DNA of 64,000 nt, from assembly GCA_963556255.1 (NCBI GenBank), contig OY744608.1:5577448-5641447 (forward strand), given 5' to 3'. Below are positions 10,312 through 22,024 of this stretch, one piece after another. How positions within the stretch are numbered: the first letter of the stretch is position 1; each line of letters opens with the position of its first letter. Below the pieces are notes generated by a model, which saw only the letters and a list, made by a program, of their open reading frames with translations, did no database searches and was not told where the DNA came from. Origin of the DNA: Allolobophora icterica (Eukaryota > Annelida > Clitellata > Crassiclitellata > Lumbricidae). The position numbers and the translations under genes were made by a program.

Positions 10312-13300
10312 ATGCGGTGTTTGTTGCAAAGCAGAAGACTTCTGGTAAACTACGTTTCGGCTCTCAACAGAACGATTTTCACGTCTGCTGTCAACATGGC
10401 TCCAATTAAGGTAACCGCAAATCACGAGTCTGGTTTACGTTCCTGCCCACTCGACCTACATACGCAATGTAAGAGTGTGCATATTGTAGTGTGGTGCAAT
10501 TAATTGTGAAAAGTGGACAGATCCATTCTAGAGAATGTTCTGTCTGTTAAATCGGTTCAATTCTGTAAATATTCGAGCTGTTAAATCGCTTTTCAAACAT
10601 TGCGACTTATCCTACACATATCTCCTTATTGAAAGACTGCATTTGTTCTTGTTCCAGTCATTACCAAAATAATTAACTTTTCCTCTTCTGTTGGTAATTT
10701 GGCCCTTCTTCTCAAACACTTTGTAGTCCCTCCTGAAGATATCATCACTCGATAAGGAAATCCTTTCCGTGTTTTTAACTGGATCTGCACTTGTATGTTT
10801 GTCATTACTCCTTTTCCACAAATGCTACCATGATTCCTCTTTCCCCTTACCTCTCGCCACTCCAATTCTAAACAGCATTCACCATAAATTTCTGACTGGA
10901 TCTAGACCTGGGACTGATTCAGTAACCACAATCAGACCAGAGATTTTGAGAATGAAAGATTTGATAATTTGAGATACAGGTGTATTTGTGCCAGCAACTA
11001 AGACTAAAATATTTATTTATTTATTCCGGATATTTCTATAGCGCCTCTCGAAGTCAACTACTACTCAGAGGCGCTCCCGACTACAGCATTTGATACTGTG
11101 CCGGAGTTTTCACGCCGAAGCGCCACGAGCAATTGCGAGTGAAGGACTTGCCCAAGGTCCGTACGCAGCGGGTAGAGTGGGTTTCGAACCTGCAACCCTC
11201 CGGTCACAAGGCGCCGAATTTACCACTGAGCCACCACGCCCCACCACGCCCATGAGCAATTGAGCCTTTTGGGTCCGCCCCCACTCATGCCTGGAACAAA
11301 CCTATTCAAAGGCCTTCATGTTTGTAAAACACAGTTAAAATGTACTTACTAGGTTACTATTAGCATTTGCGCTGACATTGTAGTATTCTAGAAGTAGCTT
11401 GCTACTGGCTATGTCGTATAAACTGTCTTAGTTACAGTTACAGTTACAATAACCGTTCCTATTAGGTTTATTGGCCCAACAGCACAAGCCCTTAGCAATG
11501 TATCACCAGTTCTGGGTAGAGTTGTTAGGTCATGAACCAGTTCAATTAATTTTTTACGACTTGCATTTTCTGTTGTGTTCAGAGTTGTTGAAATATTCGT
11601 TTTAGGCCGGAGACAAGCTGCCGACGGCTCCACTGTTCGAAGGATCTCCCACGAATAAGGTCACCTTGGCAGATGTGTTCGGCAACAAAAAGGGTGTCCT
11701 CTTCGCAGTTCCAGGGGCATTCACTCCAGGCTGTTCTAAGGTTAGTGGACGCAAATTTTATATCTGAATGTGGAGCATTCTCTTGAGGCCGCTGTATGCT
11801 AAGTATTTATGCATATATTAAGACATTGCCTTTGGGAACTGATCAGGAGTGCAGCTGTGCATACATTCAAAGACGGCATCGGATTATCTTTGTCTGGTCA
11901 TACCCGAAGCTAGAACTGTTCTTGGTCAACGAGCTTCTTTGTTTTGCTGGACCTACTTTTTGGAACTCTCTCCATGTGTCTGTGCGCTCTGCTCAGTCGC
12001 TTGTGTCATTTCATTCTCAACTTAAAACTGACCTGTTTCAAATTGCATATCCACGAAAGGCTGCATCTATGTTTTAACAGACTGATCTTCTGGATGTTGA
12101 CCTGATTATGGTGTGGTTTTGGTGTGCCATCGATTGATGCCTTTTGCATTTGACATCGGCACAATAGAAGTCACTGACTACTATTTACAGTTTTAAAATG
12201 TGTCTATTGAACTACTGGAGTTGGCCTGGAAGCACCTCTGAGTAGATATCGTTGAGGGGGCGCTATATAAGTGTTACGGATGAATGGATGGGTGGATGGA
12301 TTGGCAGGGTGGGTGGATAGATGGATGGATGGATGGGTGATTGATTGATTGATTGAATTGCAAGGTGGATGGGCAGGGTGGGTGGATAGATAGATGGATG
12401 GATGGATGGATGGGTGGGCAGGATGGATGAATGGATGACTAAAATCAGGTGTGACTCGAGTTCAACAGAGAATGAGTAACACCAAAAGCTTGCTAGACAC
12501 ATTGTCCATCTGTATTTTATACCAATTCTAAAATACCAGATCTGATACGACATAGTAGGAAATGTGGATAATAACTTTAACTCAGCTTAAAGACACTGCC
12601 TGGTTTTATAAAAATAGTTCCTTCAACTCCAGAACTATGTCTCTGGGGAGTCTGTACAAATGTATAAATACTATTATTATTACGCATTTATGAAGCACCA
12701 TTATCCGATCACCAAGCGTCAATTGATGGTGCTGAGCTATTGTGAGCTCAAGGTCCTTACACAACGACCGTCTCAGAGGAGGAGGCTCGAGCCCATGCTC
12801 TTTTCGTTTTACAAGGCGAGCGCTCAGCCACTCGGTTTAAGTCTGTTACGTTTACCATTTTATCTTCTAGTTTACATTATGTTATGACATTTCTTCTGAC
12901 AGACTCATCTGCCTGGATATGTGGAGCAGGCGGAAGCGCTGAAGAAGAAGGGAGTGGAAGTGATCGCTTGTATTTCTGTCAACGATCCATTTGTCATGGA
13001 AGCCTGGGGAAAGGCACACAATGCGGACGGGAAGGTATGAGCCTAGAGAAATAATCTACTCTAAATTGCATACACTTCAGTTAATTTGGGTAATTTTAAT
13101 TGTAGTTGAACATTTATTAGAGGTTGCTCAAAGGGAACACTAACTGCACTACCCCGCCTGATGTTAAATTTATTAAGATAAAAATGATTAATTATTAAGT
13201 CATTAAAAACTACAATAGAACATGAGTTGATTAGGTTTAGATGGTGGAGGCTGTTTGGTGCTGTGGATGTGTTGCTGGTAAGCACCGCGATGGAGGGCTA

Positions 13301-16300
13301 AGTGGACATGCAACCTGGTGTCAACTCAGCTTTCTGTGGTCAGTGTGGATGAGGAGCCGTAAAAGTTAGGAGTTTGTCCGTTTGTTTGTGTTTTTGATTT
13401 TGCAACTATTCTTTGATCTCACTACCGTATTTTCGCGGATATAACACGCACTCGTATATAACACGCACACGAATATAACCCGCTACTTTTAAGGGTTTGT
13501 GTAAAAATAAAATTATATATCACGCACCCGATTATAAGACGCACGTATTTTCAGGAGTCCACCAATGAAGTAACGGACGAAAATGTCCGAAAACGTCTAA
13601 CGTTAGTGCTACTTAACGGTTAACCTAATAAAATTTCTAATCGAATATAGTCATAACTGTTTCTATTAGACGCAAATAAAAATCATTTATTTGATAAAAA
13701 TTCCTTTTGCAAAGAAAGTGAAGAATCGTGAAAAAAGCGAACATTTCAATCAAGTTTTCTATCTAAATTTTCTGTACACATTTAAATCCTGTATTCGAAA
13801 ATTACCTTGTTACTAATTCTTTACTGGAATCTTCACAAGGTAAGGTCTCCCCTGTCGGAAAACATATAGCGCTATAGTAACTTTGAACGGATTAACCCGT
13901 AAACGACGCGCGTGCACTATACTGTAGTAGCTGTGTAGCCTACTATTGTAATAATGTCTGGTGACCTATCAAAAGCATATTTTTTAAACTTTGCGTCATA
14001 TAGGCCAAGATAATATAGTTGACTACAGAAATAAGTGGAAGATATGTTTAGAATGGGAACCCAAATACGTAATTCAACCAATGAAAACGGGCATCTAAAC
14101 ATATGTACTAACGCGTCCACTAGCCGTATAATATTTGAATAACGTTCGTTGACCTACCAAAAGCGTTATATTTTCAAAACTTTACGTCAAATAGGCCAAG
14201 ATAATATTACAGAGGAATCAAATTGTTGGAGGTCGTACTCAAGGTGTATGAAAAGATCATTGAGAGGCGTATCAGAGAGCGGGTTGAGCTACATGACAAC
14301 CAGTTTGGCTTCAGGCCAGGGAGGGGTACAACAGATGCAGTGTTCATACTGAGACAGGTACAGGAAAAGGTTTTAGAAGGAAACAACAAAAGATACTGGA
14401 CCTTCGTGGATATGGAAAAAGCTTTTGATAGAGTTCCAAGGGATGTCGTTTACTGGAGTTTGAGGAAGAAGGGAGTCTCGGAGGTAATTGTGCGCTTGGT
14501 AAAGTCAATGTATGAAGGTGCAAGAACAACAGTGAGGAGCAGTATAGGCAACACAGGAGAATTCGAGATACGAGTGGGTGTACATCAAGGATCGTGCCTG
14601 AGTCCTCTACTGTTTATTATTGTGATGGATGCAATATCAGAACATGTAAGGAGAGAGGTACCTTGGGACATGCTGTATGCGGATGATCTTATACTGGCGG
14701 ACGATGCAGAGGCGAAGATGCAAGCACGTTTTACAGACTGGCAGATGGCAGTGGAGAGCAAGGGTCTTAAGATAAACATCAATAAAACAGAAACCATGGT
14801 CTGCTCAAAAACAACGGAAGCAATTGAGATCAGAGACATTGCAGGAAAGTCACTGAAACAGGTTGAAACATTTAAATATCTGGGATCGACCATGAATGCA
14901 CAGGGTGGCTGCGAGCATGACATCAGGAACAGGATTAAGGTGGCTTGGCAGAAATGGAGAGAACTAACGGGAGTGTTGTGTGACGCCAAAATGCCAACTC
15001 AACTCAAGGGAAAGGTATACAAAACAATGGTAAGACCGGTGATGCTATATGGAGCAGAGGCCTGGGCGCTGACAAAAAGGGATGAAGGGTTACTGGAGAG
15101 AACAGAGATGAGAATGCTACGATGGATACTTGGGATCTCACTGAAGGACAGGAAAAGAAATGTGGACATCAGAAAGAAGCTCGGGGTGGCATGTATAACT
15201 GACAAAGTACGAGAGACCAGGCTGAGGTGGTATGGACATGTAATGAGAAAAGAGGATGATAGTTGTGTGAAAAGAATCATGAATGCAGAGGTATACGGAC
15301 GCCGCAGCCGGGGACGACAGAGGAAGAGATGGGAAGACACGATACAACAAGACCTAAAACTCCTAAAACTGAAGAAAGAAGATGCTCAAGAAAGAAACAA
15401 GTGGAAGAGAAGGATCCGAGTGGCTGACCCCTCTCCAAAGAGGGATTAATTCGAGCCTGAAGGAAAAGAAGAAGAAGAAGAGGCCAAGATAATATAATTA
15501 AGCACAGAAATAAGTGGGATATTTTTAGAATGGGAACGTAAATACGTAATTCAACCAATAAAAATGGACTTGAATCTGTTGCGTATTTGAATGACCCAAG
15601 ATGGCGGATAGGACTTGCGGATTCTGGGATGAAATAAACTTGCTGTTTGCTTGAGAAATTAGGTCCAAATGATGACAGTTTTGATGAATCTGACAATGAA
15701 AAACTGTCATGTATCAAATGAAGAAAATAAAGTGGCTTTGGCAAAGGAAATCCCGACTTTGACACGAGTTTACATGCGTACGTGGTCCGAACGCGTGAAG
15801 TGGGATGAAAAATATCGGGTGACCTGGTCTTACTAAAAAAAATTGTAACTTCTTCATTTATTAAAGTATTTTCAAAATTTCTGTTTTATCCTGTCTGGCG
15901 CTTGTCAAGCTGACTGTTCTATTTTGATAATACCCGGTAATAATAAACGAATGATGTCGGACTTCATGTTTTAACGATTTCGAGGACATCAATTGTACAG
16001 AGTTTGTGTAATATTAAATTTATATAACACGCCCACGAATATACCACGCATCTAGGGTGCGTCGTTTGTAAAACTTTGTATAACCCGCGGGTTATATTCG
16101 CGAAAATACGGTATATAACTTGACTTCCATAAAGGTATCTTATGTAATTGTCTAATCTCTTCCCTGGTGTGGAGGTGCCTGAAAAGTTGTGTGAACAGAA
16201 AATGTTTGTGAATTAATTCTGTTTATGTTTATGACTCAGCTATTGGAAATCGTGATTTGATTTATGGCAGCAATTTGATTTGATTTTGATTTGTTAAAGC

Positions 16301-17977
16301 TTCAAACCTTTAAAAAAAGTACATGTATTATTTTGTTTGGTAGGTTCGCATGTTGGCTGATCCATCGGGGGCCTTTACGAAGGTAATGCAAGCTTTTACT
16401 TTTTACTTCCAGTAACTGACCACTCATTTATTACCGGTACTTGCATTGTTTTACATTGGATTGATATCTGTAAAACTCCAATAGCCTTTGGTCACCTTCA
16501 AGTATGGAATTCTTTTCAAGAACAAAGGACATTTGCTACTGATATTTGTGATCGAAGGAATGCTTTGAGTTAGGCCGACAGTTGCTTTTCAGCCGATGTT
16601 TGGAGCAATCTCTTCACTGGCTGCCAGTGCGACACAAAATTGCGTACAAGCGCTGTGATTATGCCGACGTAATTATTATTATGCATTTATTAAGCACCTC
16701 TATCTAGTGACCAAGCATCAATCGATGGTGCTGAGCAATAGAAAGTGGCCTTGCTCAAGGTCCCTACACAGTAACTGTTTTAGGGGAGGAGGATTGAATC
16801 CATACTGTTTGCATCACACTGGGGTTCTATTCTTTTCTTTGGCAGAATCAAATTTTCAAGAGAACTTTCTGATCTGGGTTTGCTTGACAGTCTAGTGGTA
16901 AGCACTTGGGTTCAAAGGTCTTGGGTTCAAATCCACAGTGCATATGTCTGCTTCAAAATTCCTTCTTCACTTGAGGGATGCTCAAACTTGTACTCTGTGT
17001 TACAAGGCGAGCGGTTTAGCCAGTTGACTACCATATCCCGCATGAGTTGGAGCATGCAATATCAAACCTAACTTAGGCTAACGACTTCTCTAGTGCCGTT
17101 ATCATAGACACATTAGAGTACGTCGCATTTGTATTATGTCATTATGTCAACTTTGGCTTAATTTGAATGGATACGTTTTTTGTTGAATCAGGAGGTTGAC
17201 ATGGAGATTGACCTAAGCGGAGCTCTTGGTAACAAACGATCGAAAAGGTAAGCATTCTCTGGTTCTACTGGGGAGGGGGGATAGAGTAGTGGTAATACTC
17301 ATGGCCAGGAGAGCATAAGGTACGCGGATCGATTCCCGTAACCCCCTTCTAGGGCGGTGCCTTGTATGGCTGCCAAACCGTGTGTTTCATTAAGAAATTG
17401 ATTGTGCTTTCATGTTTCAATGTAATCTTACTGCGTCTGTCGGTTTGAAATAATAAAGAATATAATTTCTGGGCTGAAGCTGCAAAAGAGGTTCCCACTG
17501 TAAACCTGATTCATAAAGGCATGGAACCCAGAGAATTGTTATCCTGTCGCTTATAATCTTGAAATTTGAAGTCATGCTACTTTGATTCTTGTTTTCTGCG
17601 CTGAGAACCTGTGCCAAAGCCTAGCTTATGTTACCCAAGGGTTTTCTTGCATAAATTTGGTAAAACGTTGTTGGTTTTGAAGTGCAATGGGTTGCAATTA
17701 TTTTATCTGTACACCTTTCTAGATCGATTGTATAGGCATACATGTGCCTTTTAAAACTGGTGCAGGTAATTGTTATGCAGTAAGTTGTTGTGGTAATTGT
17801 TACAAAGGTATATATAATTAGTTGTTACAGGTAATTGTTACAAAGGTCATGCAAAGTCTGTCTCATTGTAGGTATTCTGCAGTCATTGAGAATGGCACTG
17901 TGAAGACTGTCAACGTGGAGCCTGATGGGAAAGGTCTTACCTGCAGTTTGGCACCTGAAATCCTGAAACAGGTGTAA
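10312..17977 (+). CDS. PRDX5: Peroxiredoxin-5, thioredoxin-dependent peroxidase, six exons
   Basis: Exons 10312-10410, 11606-11740, 12903-13034, 16344-16382, 17192-17247 and 17872-17977 have GT/AG borders and phases 0,0,0,0,2, giving 188 residues. The active-site motif [10 protein letters not shown] spans the exon 2/3 boundary, with peroxidatic Cys at residue 76. Cys101 lies in VIACISVND and the resolving Cys178 in GLTCSLAP, so all three PRDX5 cysteines are kept. The family reduces H2O2, alkyl hydroperoxides and peroxynitrite through an intramolecular disulfide. The first 28 residues are Arg-rich, without acidic residues, and end at an internal Met29 (NMAPIK). This suits a mitochondrial presequence, with Met29 as a possible cytosolic start. 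The C-terminus is KQV, not the SQL peroxisomal signal of mammals. Codon choice and splice sites look normal, and the gene appears functional. Confidence 0.97.
11011..11243 (-). mobile_element. tRNA-derived SINE, minus orientation
   Basis: On the - strand the head is GTGGCTCAGTGGTAAATTCG with a later GGTTCGAAACCC-like B box, both typical of pol III tRNA promoters. The body contains 'ggaccttgggcaagtccttc', and the element ends in (AAAT)n. A near-identical copy lies at 54717-54955. It is in PRDX5 intron 1. Confidence 0.85.
11850..12276 (+). mobile_element. CR1/L2-type LINE 3' end
   Basis: Translation gives '[17 protein letters not shown]' and '[14 protein letters not shown]', the usual C-terminal tail of CR1/L2 reverse transcriptases. 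The 3' end 'gggggcgctatataagtg' leads straight into an ATGG microsatellite, as L2 tails often do. It lies in PRDX5 intron 2. A fragment of the same 3' region occurs at 40425-40590. Confidence 0.8.
12277..12436. repeat. (GGAT)n/(GATT)n microsatellite
   Basis: An interrupted ATGG/ATAG/ATTG tetranucleotide array seeded at the LINE 3' end. The Pro/Ile/His ORF on the other strand is its translation. Confidence 0.9.
12665..12840 (-). mobile_element. SINE family A copy, minus orientation
   Basis: Reads 'tattattattacgcattta', 'gatggtgctgagctattgtg', 'aaggtccttacacaacg', 'ctcagaggaggaggctcgag' and then the tRNA-like end. It lies in PRDX5 intron 2, just upstream of exon 3. Confidence 0.65.
13945..14207. 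repeat. Diverged tandem duplication inside the TA-flanked transposon
   Basis: 'ggtgacctatcaaaagc', 'actttgcgtcatataggcc' and 'aagataatat' at about 13960-14015 recur as 'gttgacctaccaaaagcg', 'actttacgtcaaataggcc' and 'aagataatat' at 14148-14207. The second copy resumes after the LINE at 15496. The unit is about 190 bp. Confidence 0.7.
14208..15480 (+). mobile_element. 5'-truncated RTE-type LINE with 15-bp target duplication
   Basis: The ORF is open from the insertion point (TAC 14208, reading YRGIKLLE) to TAA 15447-15449, over 410 residues. Measured from the ATG at 14223, the reverse transcriptase motifs are [10 protein letters not shown] (61-70), [11 protein letters not shown] (121-131) and catalytic YADD (152-155). 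The C-terminal [14 protein letters not shown] region is typical of RTE-like elements. The 3' end is a short (GAA)n tail. AGGCCAAGATAATAT flanks it exactly (14193-14207 and 15481-15495), so it came in by target-primed reverse transcription. The endonuclease half is missing. The ORF has no frameshift, so the insertion is young or was recently active. Confidence 0.93.
16590..16670 (+). mobile_element. CR1/L2 LINE crumb
   Basis: Translates as '[18 protein letters not shown]', matching the conserved HWLPV.xRI.YK block of CR1/L2 reverse transcriptases. No more of it is recognisable. It lies in PRDX5 intron 4. Confidence 0.55.
16672..16830 (-). mobile_element. SINE family A copy
   Basis: 'tattattatgcatttattaa', 'caatcgatggtgctgagcaa', 'ttgctcaaggtccctacaca' and 'gggaggaggattgaatcc' follow the family A order. 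Confidence 0.65.
16876..17035 (+). mobile_element. tRNA-like SINE head
   Basis: 'gacagtctagtggtaagcac' and 'cttgggttcaaatccac' form A- and B-box-like blocks about 35 bp apart, typical of a tRNA-derived SINE promoter. Confidence 0.45.
17270..17350 (+). mobile_element. tRNA-like SINE head
   Basis: 'gatagagtagtggtaatact' is followed by 'gcggatcgattcccgtaacc', an A/B-box pair. A related inverted copy lies at 49425-49495 ('agtagtggtaacatcactgg' on the - strand). Confidence 0.45.
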
Positions 17978-18191
17978 GCACTGGTGGCATCCAATAGTCG
18001 TGCCGAATGCGCCTGTGAGCTCGTGGTTCTGCTGGAATGTGCAAGAAGGAGAGACACTGCTTTTGAAATCTCCTGTACGGTTAATATAGTATGGCCTATG
18101 GCTTATTTCGATAATTTAGTGGTTCATTTGATGAACCAATGCCTCAGGTTTTGTCGCATGCTTAGTTCTGGTTGCTTAGATTTCGGCCACT

Positions 18192-18197
18192 AATAAA
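18192..18197 (+). terminator. Poly(A) signal of PRDX5
   Basis: AATAAA lies 215 bp after the PRDX5 stop codon. This gives a short 3' UTR and is the first canonical signal after the stop. Confidence 0.6.
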
Positions 18198-18199
18198 AC

Positions 18200-20104
18200 T
18201 CTACTCAACATTTGCGGTGTTATCTTGCTGTTGGAATTGTATTCACAGATTGACCTCTAGAGCACCTCTTCAAGACCGACTCGTCAGAGGCGTTTCATCC
18301 TCGGGGATATCCTGCACGAGGTTGTGGGAGCATTTAAAGCCAGAGCTTTTCCCTGTTGGTGTAGTGGTATTTCTCTCTTTGCCTTGGGTCATGGTACGGC
18401 ATGTTCGAAAGGATCATGGCATCATGCCCAAAACATAAACGCGTACACTTTCATTGAAGTTGGAGGTATTAAAAGTCAACAAAGGTTTATGGTACGGTCT
18501 GCAGAATTCAACCAGTCATCACAGGTATATTGTATTCTCTGAAACAAATTACGTTCTAAGTCAGCATAGTAGGATCATACTGTCAATATGATATATGGAG
18601 TAATAGACAATATTATAGATGTTATATTGACAATATGACCAGGCAAATAATATCTAGCATAACAATTAAATCGGTTTATCCTAACAGCACCCTCTAACAC
18701 AATTCCTAAAGGATCGACCATTAAGGACATCCACCAAGAATAGAGGGTGGGACCTTTACCTTAAACACCAACTTTTTATCTAATTGGTTTGACGCAGTAA
18801 CCCATTCCACAGCACACATAATTTAGTCCGTTACTCGGAATACCGACGTCCATAATTGGGGAATTGAGAGGGTAATGCCAAACGCGGACAAGGAGGGTTC
18901 CCAAATAGGGCATTTTTTTGAACGTTCTTTATGGACGACCCACAATAGCATTTTTTAGAGTATAATTGAATGCAAAGCTGCTGTCTGAAGATGTTCTCAT
19001 TTCTAGATGTTGCACACCTCTCTCTCTAAAGTTCCGAAGTGCAAAGCAAAAGTCTATAAAAAAGTACACAATTCGTAAAATAGAGTAAATAACTCGACGA
19101 GTTTTAACAAAATCAAGGTTGGAAGATGACCTGAAGAATAGGACAGGTTTCTTAAATGCAGTAGAATTTGATATGAAATCAATTTCCTCATCAATATCCT
19201 TAATTAAATGCTGATAATTGTAAACTTCAGGAAAATGATAGTAACATGGATGATGTTCAAGTAAAAATTCATTGGTAAGTGACCAGCTACCAATACTCCA
19301 CGGTATTAAACTCCGTTTTAACAGAACCTGGAAGCCGAGTCTTTCAATTTTAATTACATTTTGGCCACTTTCAAGCAGGCACACGGCCAGCCCAAACGTT
19401 TTCCCACTGAGGCAACATACCCATTGAGTCAATTGAGATACCTACCATCTGGGTTCAACCTCTCATTTTTCACTGCAATTAACTAACCTTACTTATTTGT
19501 CTGGTCACTCTCGATCATTTAGTTTTAAGCATGATTCAGACACTAATGGAATTCATGTTCTTCCTTATTAAAGCAAACTGTTGAGCTGCTCAATTTCAAA
19601 TGCATTCAGGCAGTGACAGAAATTGAACGATTTTGTTGATACGTTTACTTCAGGGGACAGTTTGAAATCCACCAGAGGTCAACAACATAAAGAGAAGTTG
19701 ATTGCTCGAAGGCAGTCTTCTTAAATGAAACTCTTCTGAAAAATGGGAATTGATCAAAAATCTTTATATAAAATTCAGTGATTCTGTGTTCACAGGATAA
19801 AGCCTGCAGTTATTACAAGCTAAAACAGGTAGTTCAAAAATATCGACTTGCTGAGCAGAACATATGAAGCTACTGAAATCACACAAAATAAAAATACCCT
19901 GAAAACTGTAATCCAGCCAAATAGATCTGAGAATGATGTCTGAACTACACACAATTTCAATAAAATTCGATCAAAAATCTGGAATTTTCAATCACAATCC
20001 ATGATAAACTCTGGCCCATAAGAACCAAAACGAAACTGTCACGTAGCCGTGGCCCACAGTCGAACATCAACATGCACGACAATCGGTAACAACTCCTAAA
20101 CATG
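18200..20104. other. Region between convergent PRDX5 and the coiled-coil gene
   Basis: Holds a diverged SINE-like stretch near 18240-18330 and an open 167-codon - strand ORF (18929-19432). The rest is unique AT-rich DNA, and much of it could be 3' UTR of the - strand gene. Confidence 0.5.
18929..19432 (-). CDS. Unrecognised ORF, 167 residues
   Basis: An uninterrupted ORF of complex composition, with a hydrophobic Cys-rich start (WVCCLSGKTFGLAVCLLESG) and an aromatic stretch near residues 115-130. I recognise no family. It is longer than expected by chance in DNA this AT-rich and is not made of simple repeat. It lies just downstream of the coiled-coil gene on the same strand, so it may be chance sequence in that gene's 3' UTR, a decayed element or a small gene. 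Confidence 0.2.
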   Translation of the reverse strand: MTQWVCCLSGKTFGLAVCLLESGQNVIKIERLGFQVLLKRSLIPWSIGSWSLTNEFLLEHHPCYYHFPEVYNYQHLIKDIDEEIDFISNSTAFKKPVLFFRSSSNLDFVKTRRVIYSILRIVYFFIDFCFALRNFRERGVQHLEMRTSSDSSFAFNYTLKNAIVGRP

Positions 20105-21987
20105 TTAGGCAATCACACATCCAGTTCTCTTCTGTGTTGGATCTTCTCGCTGTGGATCATCCTGTGTACTCAGTGGTACCCGGGTCGCACTGAACAAGAT
20201 GAACAGTTCTCGTTCCTCCGCGCGCTTTGACCTTTCCGATCTCTTGTGACTTTTGCGTGTTGAAGAATTGCTGCACTCCTTGTCGTCGCTGTTTGGTTGG
20301 TCATTAGAAATCGTGATGCCAGATGTGGACTTTTGGTGGCTGTGTGTGGTTGGAGTGATATCATCGTCTTCTTCGCAGTCGCTAAGGGAGTGGTCTTCCT
20401 GCTCAAAGTGGCGCCCCGGTTCGTCACCCTTCACCTGGATGCCCTCGCGCATTTCCAGAATGTTTCCCAGCCCTGGAGTAGATAAGCGATGCCAGTGGAA
20501 CAAAGTCAGAGATCCTGTAACATGTCAAGCAATCAGACTTTCAGTCCATCTGTCAGCAATCATACGGTCCTATAAATAGTGATCAACCTTACAAACAGGA
20601 GACAACTGGAATTCTTGAAGAAACTGCTTTTGTGCAAATGCTACTTTCAATATACAACAATTTAGGTAACAATGATGCAACTGCTGACATTGCAACACCG
20701 ATACTTTCAATAAACGTTCTCCAGCGGGGTCAAATTTATTAAGTAAATGTAGTCAAAGATTAGTTTTTAATAAATTACTTTACCTAGATTAGTACAGTGT
20801 GAGTTTAGCACAAGGTTGCATTATAGTGGTTCAACATTATGTAATGTAATATAAATATCTGAAATTTCTCAGCACCACACAAACGCGGTGTCATTGGGAC
20901 CAACTGATTTGCTGGTACTTATCCAATCAAGTTCACAAAAGCTAGGTCACTGGGACACTTTTGGTGCCAGATCAGAATCTGGTTCTAACCAGAGAGTAGA
21001 AAGAGCAGTACCGAGGTGGACTGTAATTAAAATTCAAGTAGGATTAGGATCAGAGCAGCACCACAGACCTTCCAAAGGCTTCACCAGCTGTAGTTTCTCA
21101 GACTGATGACTCGAGTAACTGGAAAAACCGCTGGTTGTACTTCGCGGAGTTTGGCATCCATCTGATATGCAGTCGTCATCCAACCTAGAAAAACAGAACA
21201 AAAGCCTCGTCTGGAGTTTAACTCCGAGTGTAGGCACAAGACAAAGATAAATTTATCTATTTACATCACTAGCAGTTGTTTCCAAACATTTTTTGCCCCA
21301 GTAATAACCATTTATTCGTACTCATTGCTGCCAAATAGGTGGCATCAGGAACTGATGATGATGATGAATAACTTCGGGACTGTGACCCATCAAGTCAGCA
21401 TTTTTATTCTAAATAAAGCAAAAATGAAATGTCTTCAGATTGTTATTACACATCCATCCCCTGGGTGCTTAACATCGTATGGTTAATACAAATGAAACAA
21501 TAAATAATAAATTGAGATGTCATGAATCAACAAACCAGCAGTGTCACTCTATGAACTTTCAAATTACAGCACTTGCAATAAACGTCTATTTACTATTTCA
21601 ACACTTTAACGACTAGTGTCTAAAAGCGACTGGGAAACCAATGCAGCTCATTGTTAACGTGTTAAACTATTGTTATACATATGCTTACAATCTAATTAAA
21701 TCTAATGACTTCTATAGCGCCCTAATCATAATCTCCAAGACATCATTTAATGGTAGTGCACAGTGGCAGAACTTGGATAATGAACAGCAACATCTACAGA
21801 ACACAGTCTCATTAAAACGTGATCTCCTTACAATGTGCCACCTGAAGTGGCTCCCAAAGCATCACAAGTGGTTCCAGAGAAGTTCTCTACAGGCAAAATA
21901 ACTCGTTCCTCTTAAAGTTTCCTTATGAGAAATCTCACAGTTACATCATCAATGACAGAGCAGTTTGAACGTAATGCTTAAGTGTAC

Positions 21988-22024
<37 letters not shown>

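Larger units (their letters stand above)
13425..16111. mobile_element. TA-flanked DNA transposon remnant with nested LINE
   Basis: The left end CCGTATTTTCGCGGATATAA and the reverse complement of the right end (CCGTATTTTCGCGAATATAA) are near-identical TIRs, each flanked by TA (13423-13424 and 16112-16113). The 'ataacacgcac' motif repeats inside both ends. TA targets and this size suggest the Tc1/mariner-pogo superfamily, but I see no intact transposase. The 1.27-kb LINE at 14208-15480 is nested inside. The whole sits in PRDX5 intron 3. Confidence 0.8.

Noticed and set aside
11200..11245. Possible genuine tRNA gene on the - strand
   Set aside because: A/B-box-like blocks are present but the acceptor stem does not close, and the segment continues into a SINE body found elsewhere.
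14585..15340. Minus-strand ORFs of 61-134 codons
   Set aside because: They are shadows of the RTE reverse transcriptase ORF on the + strand.
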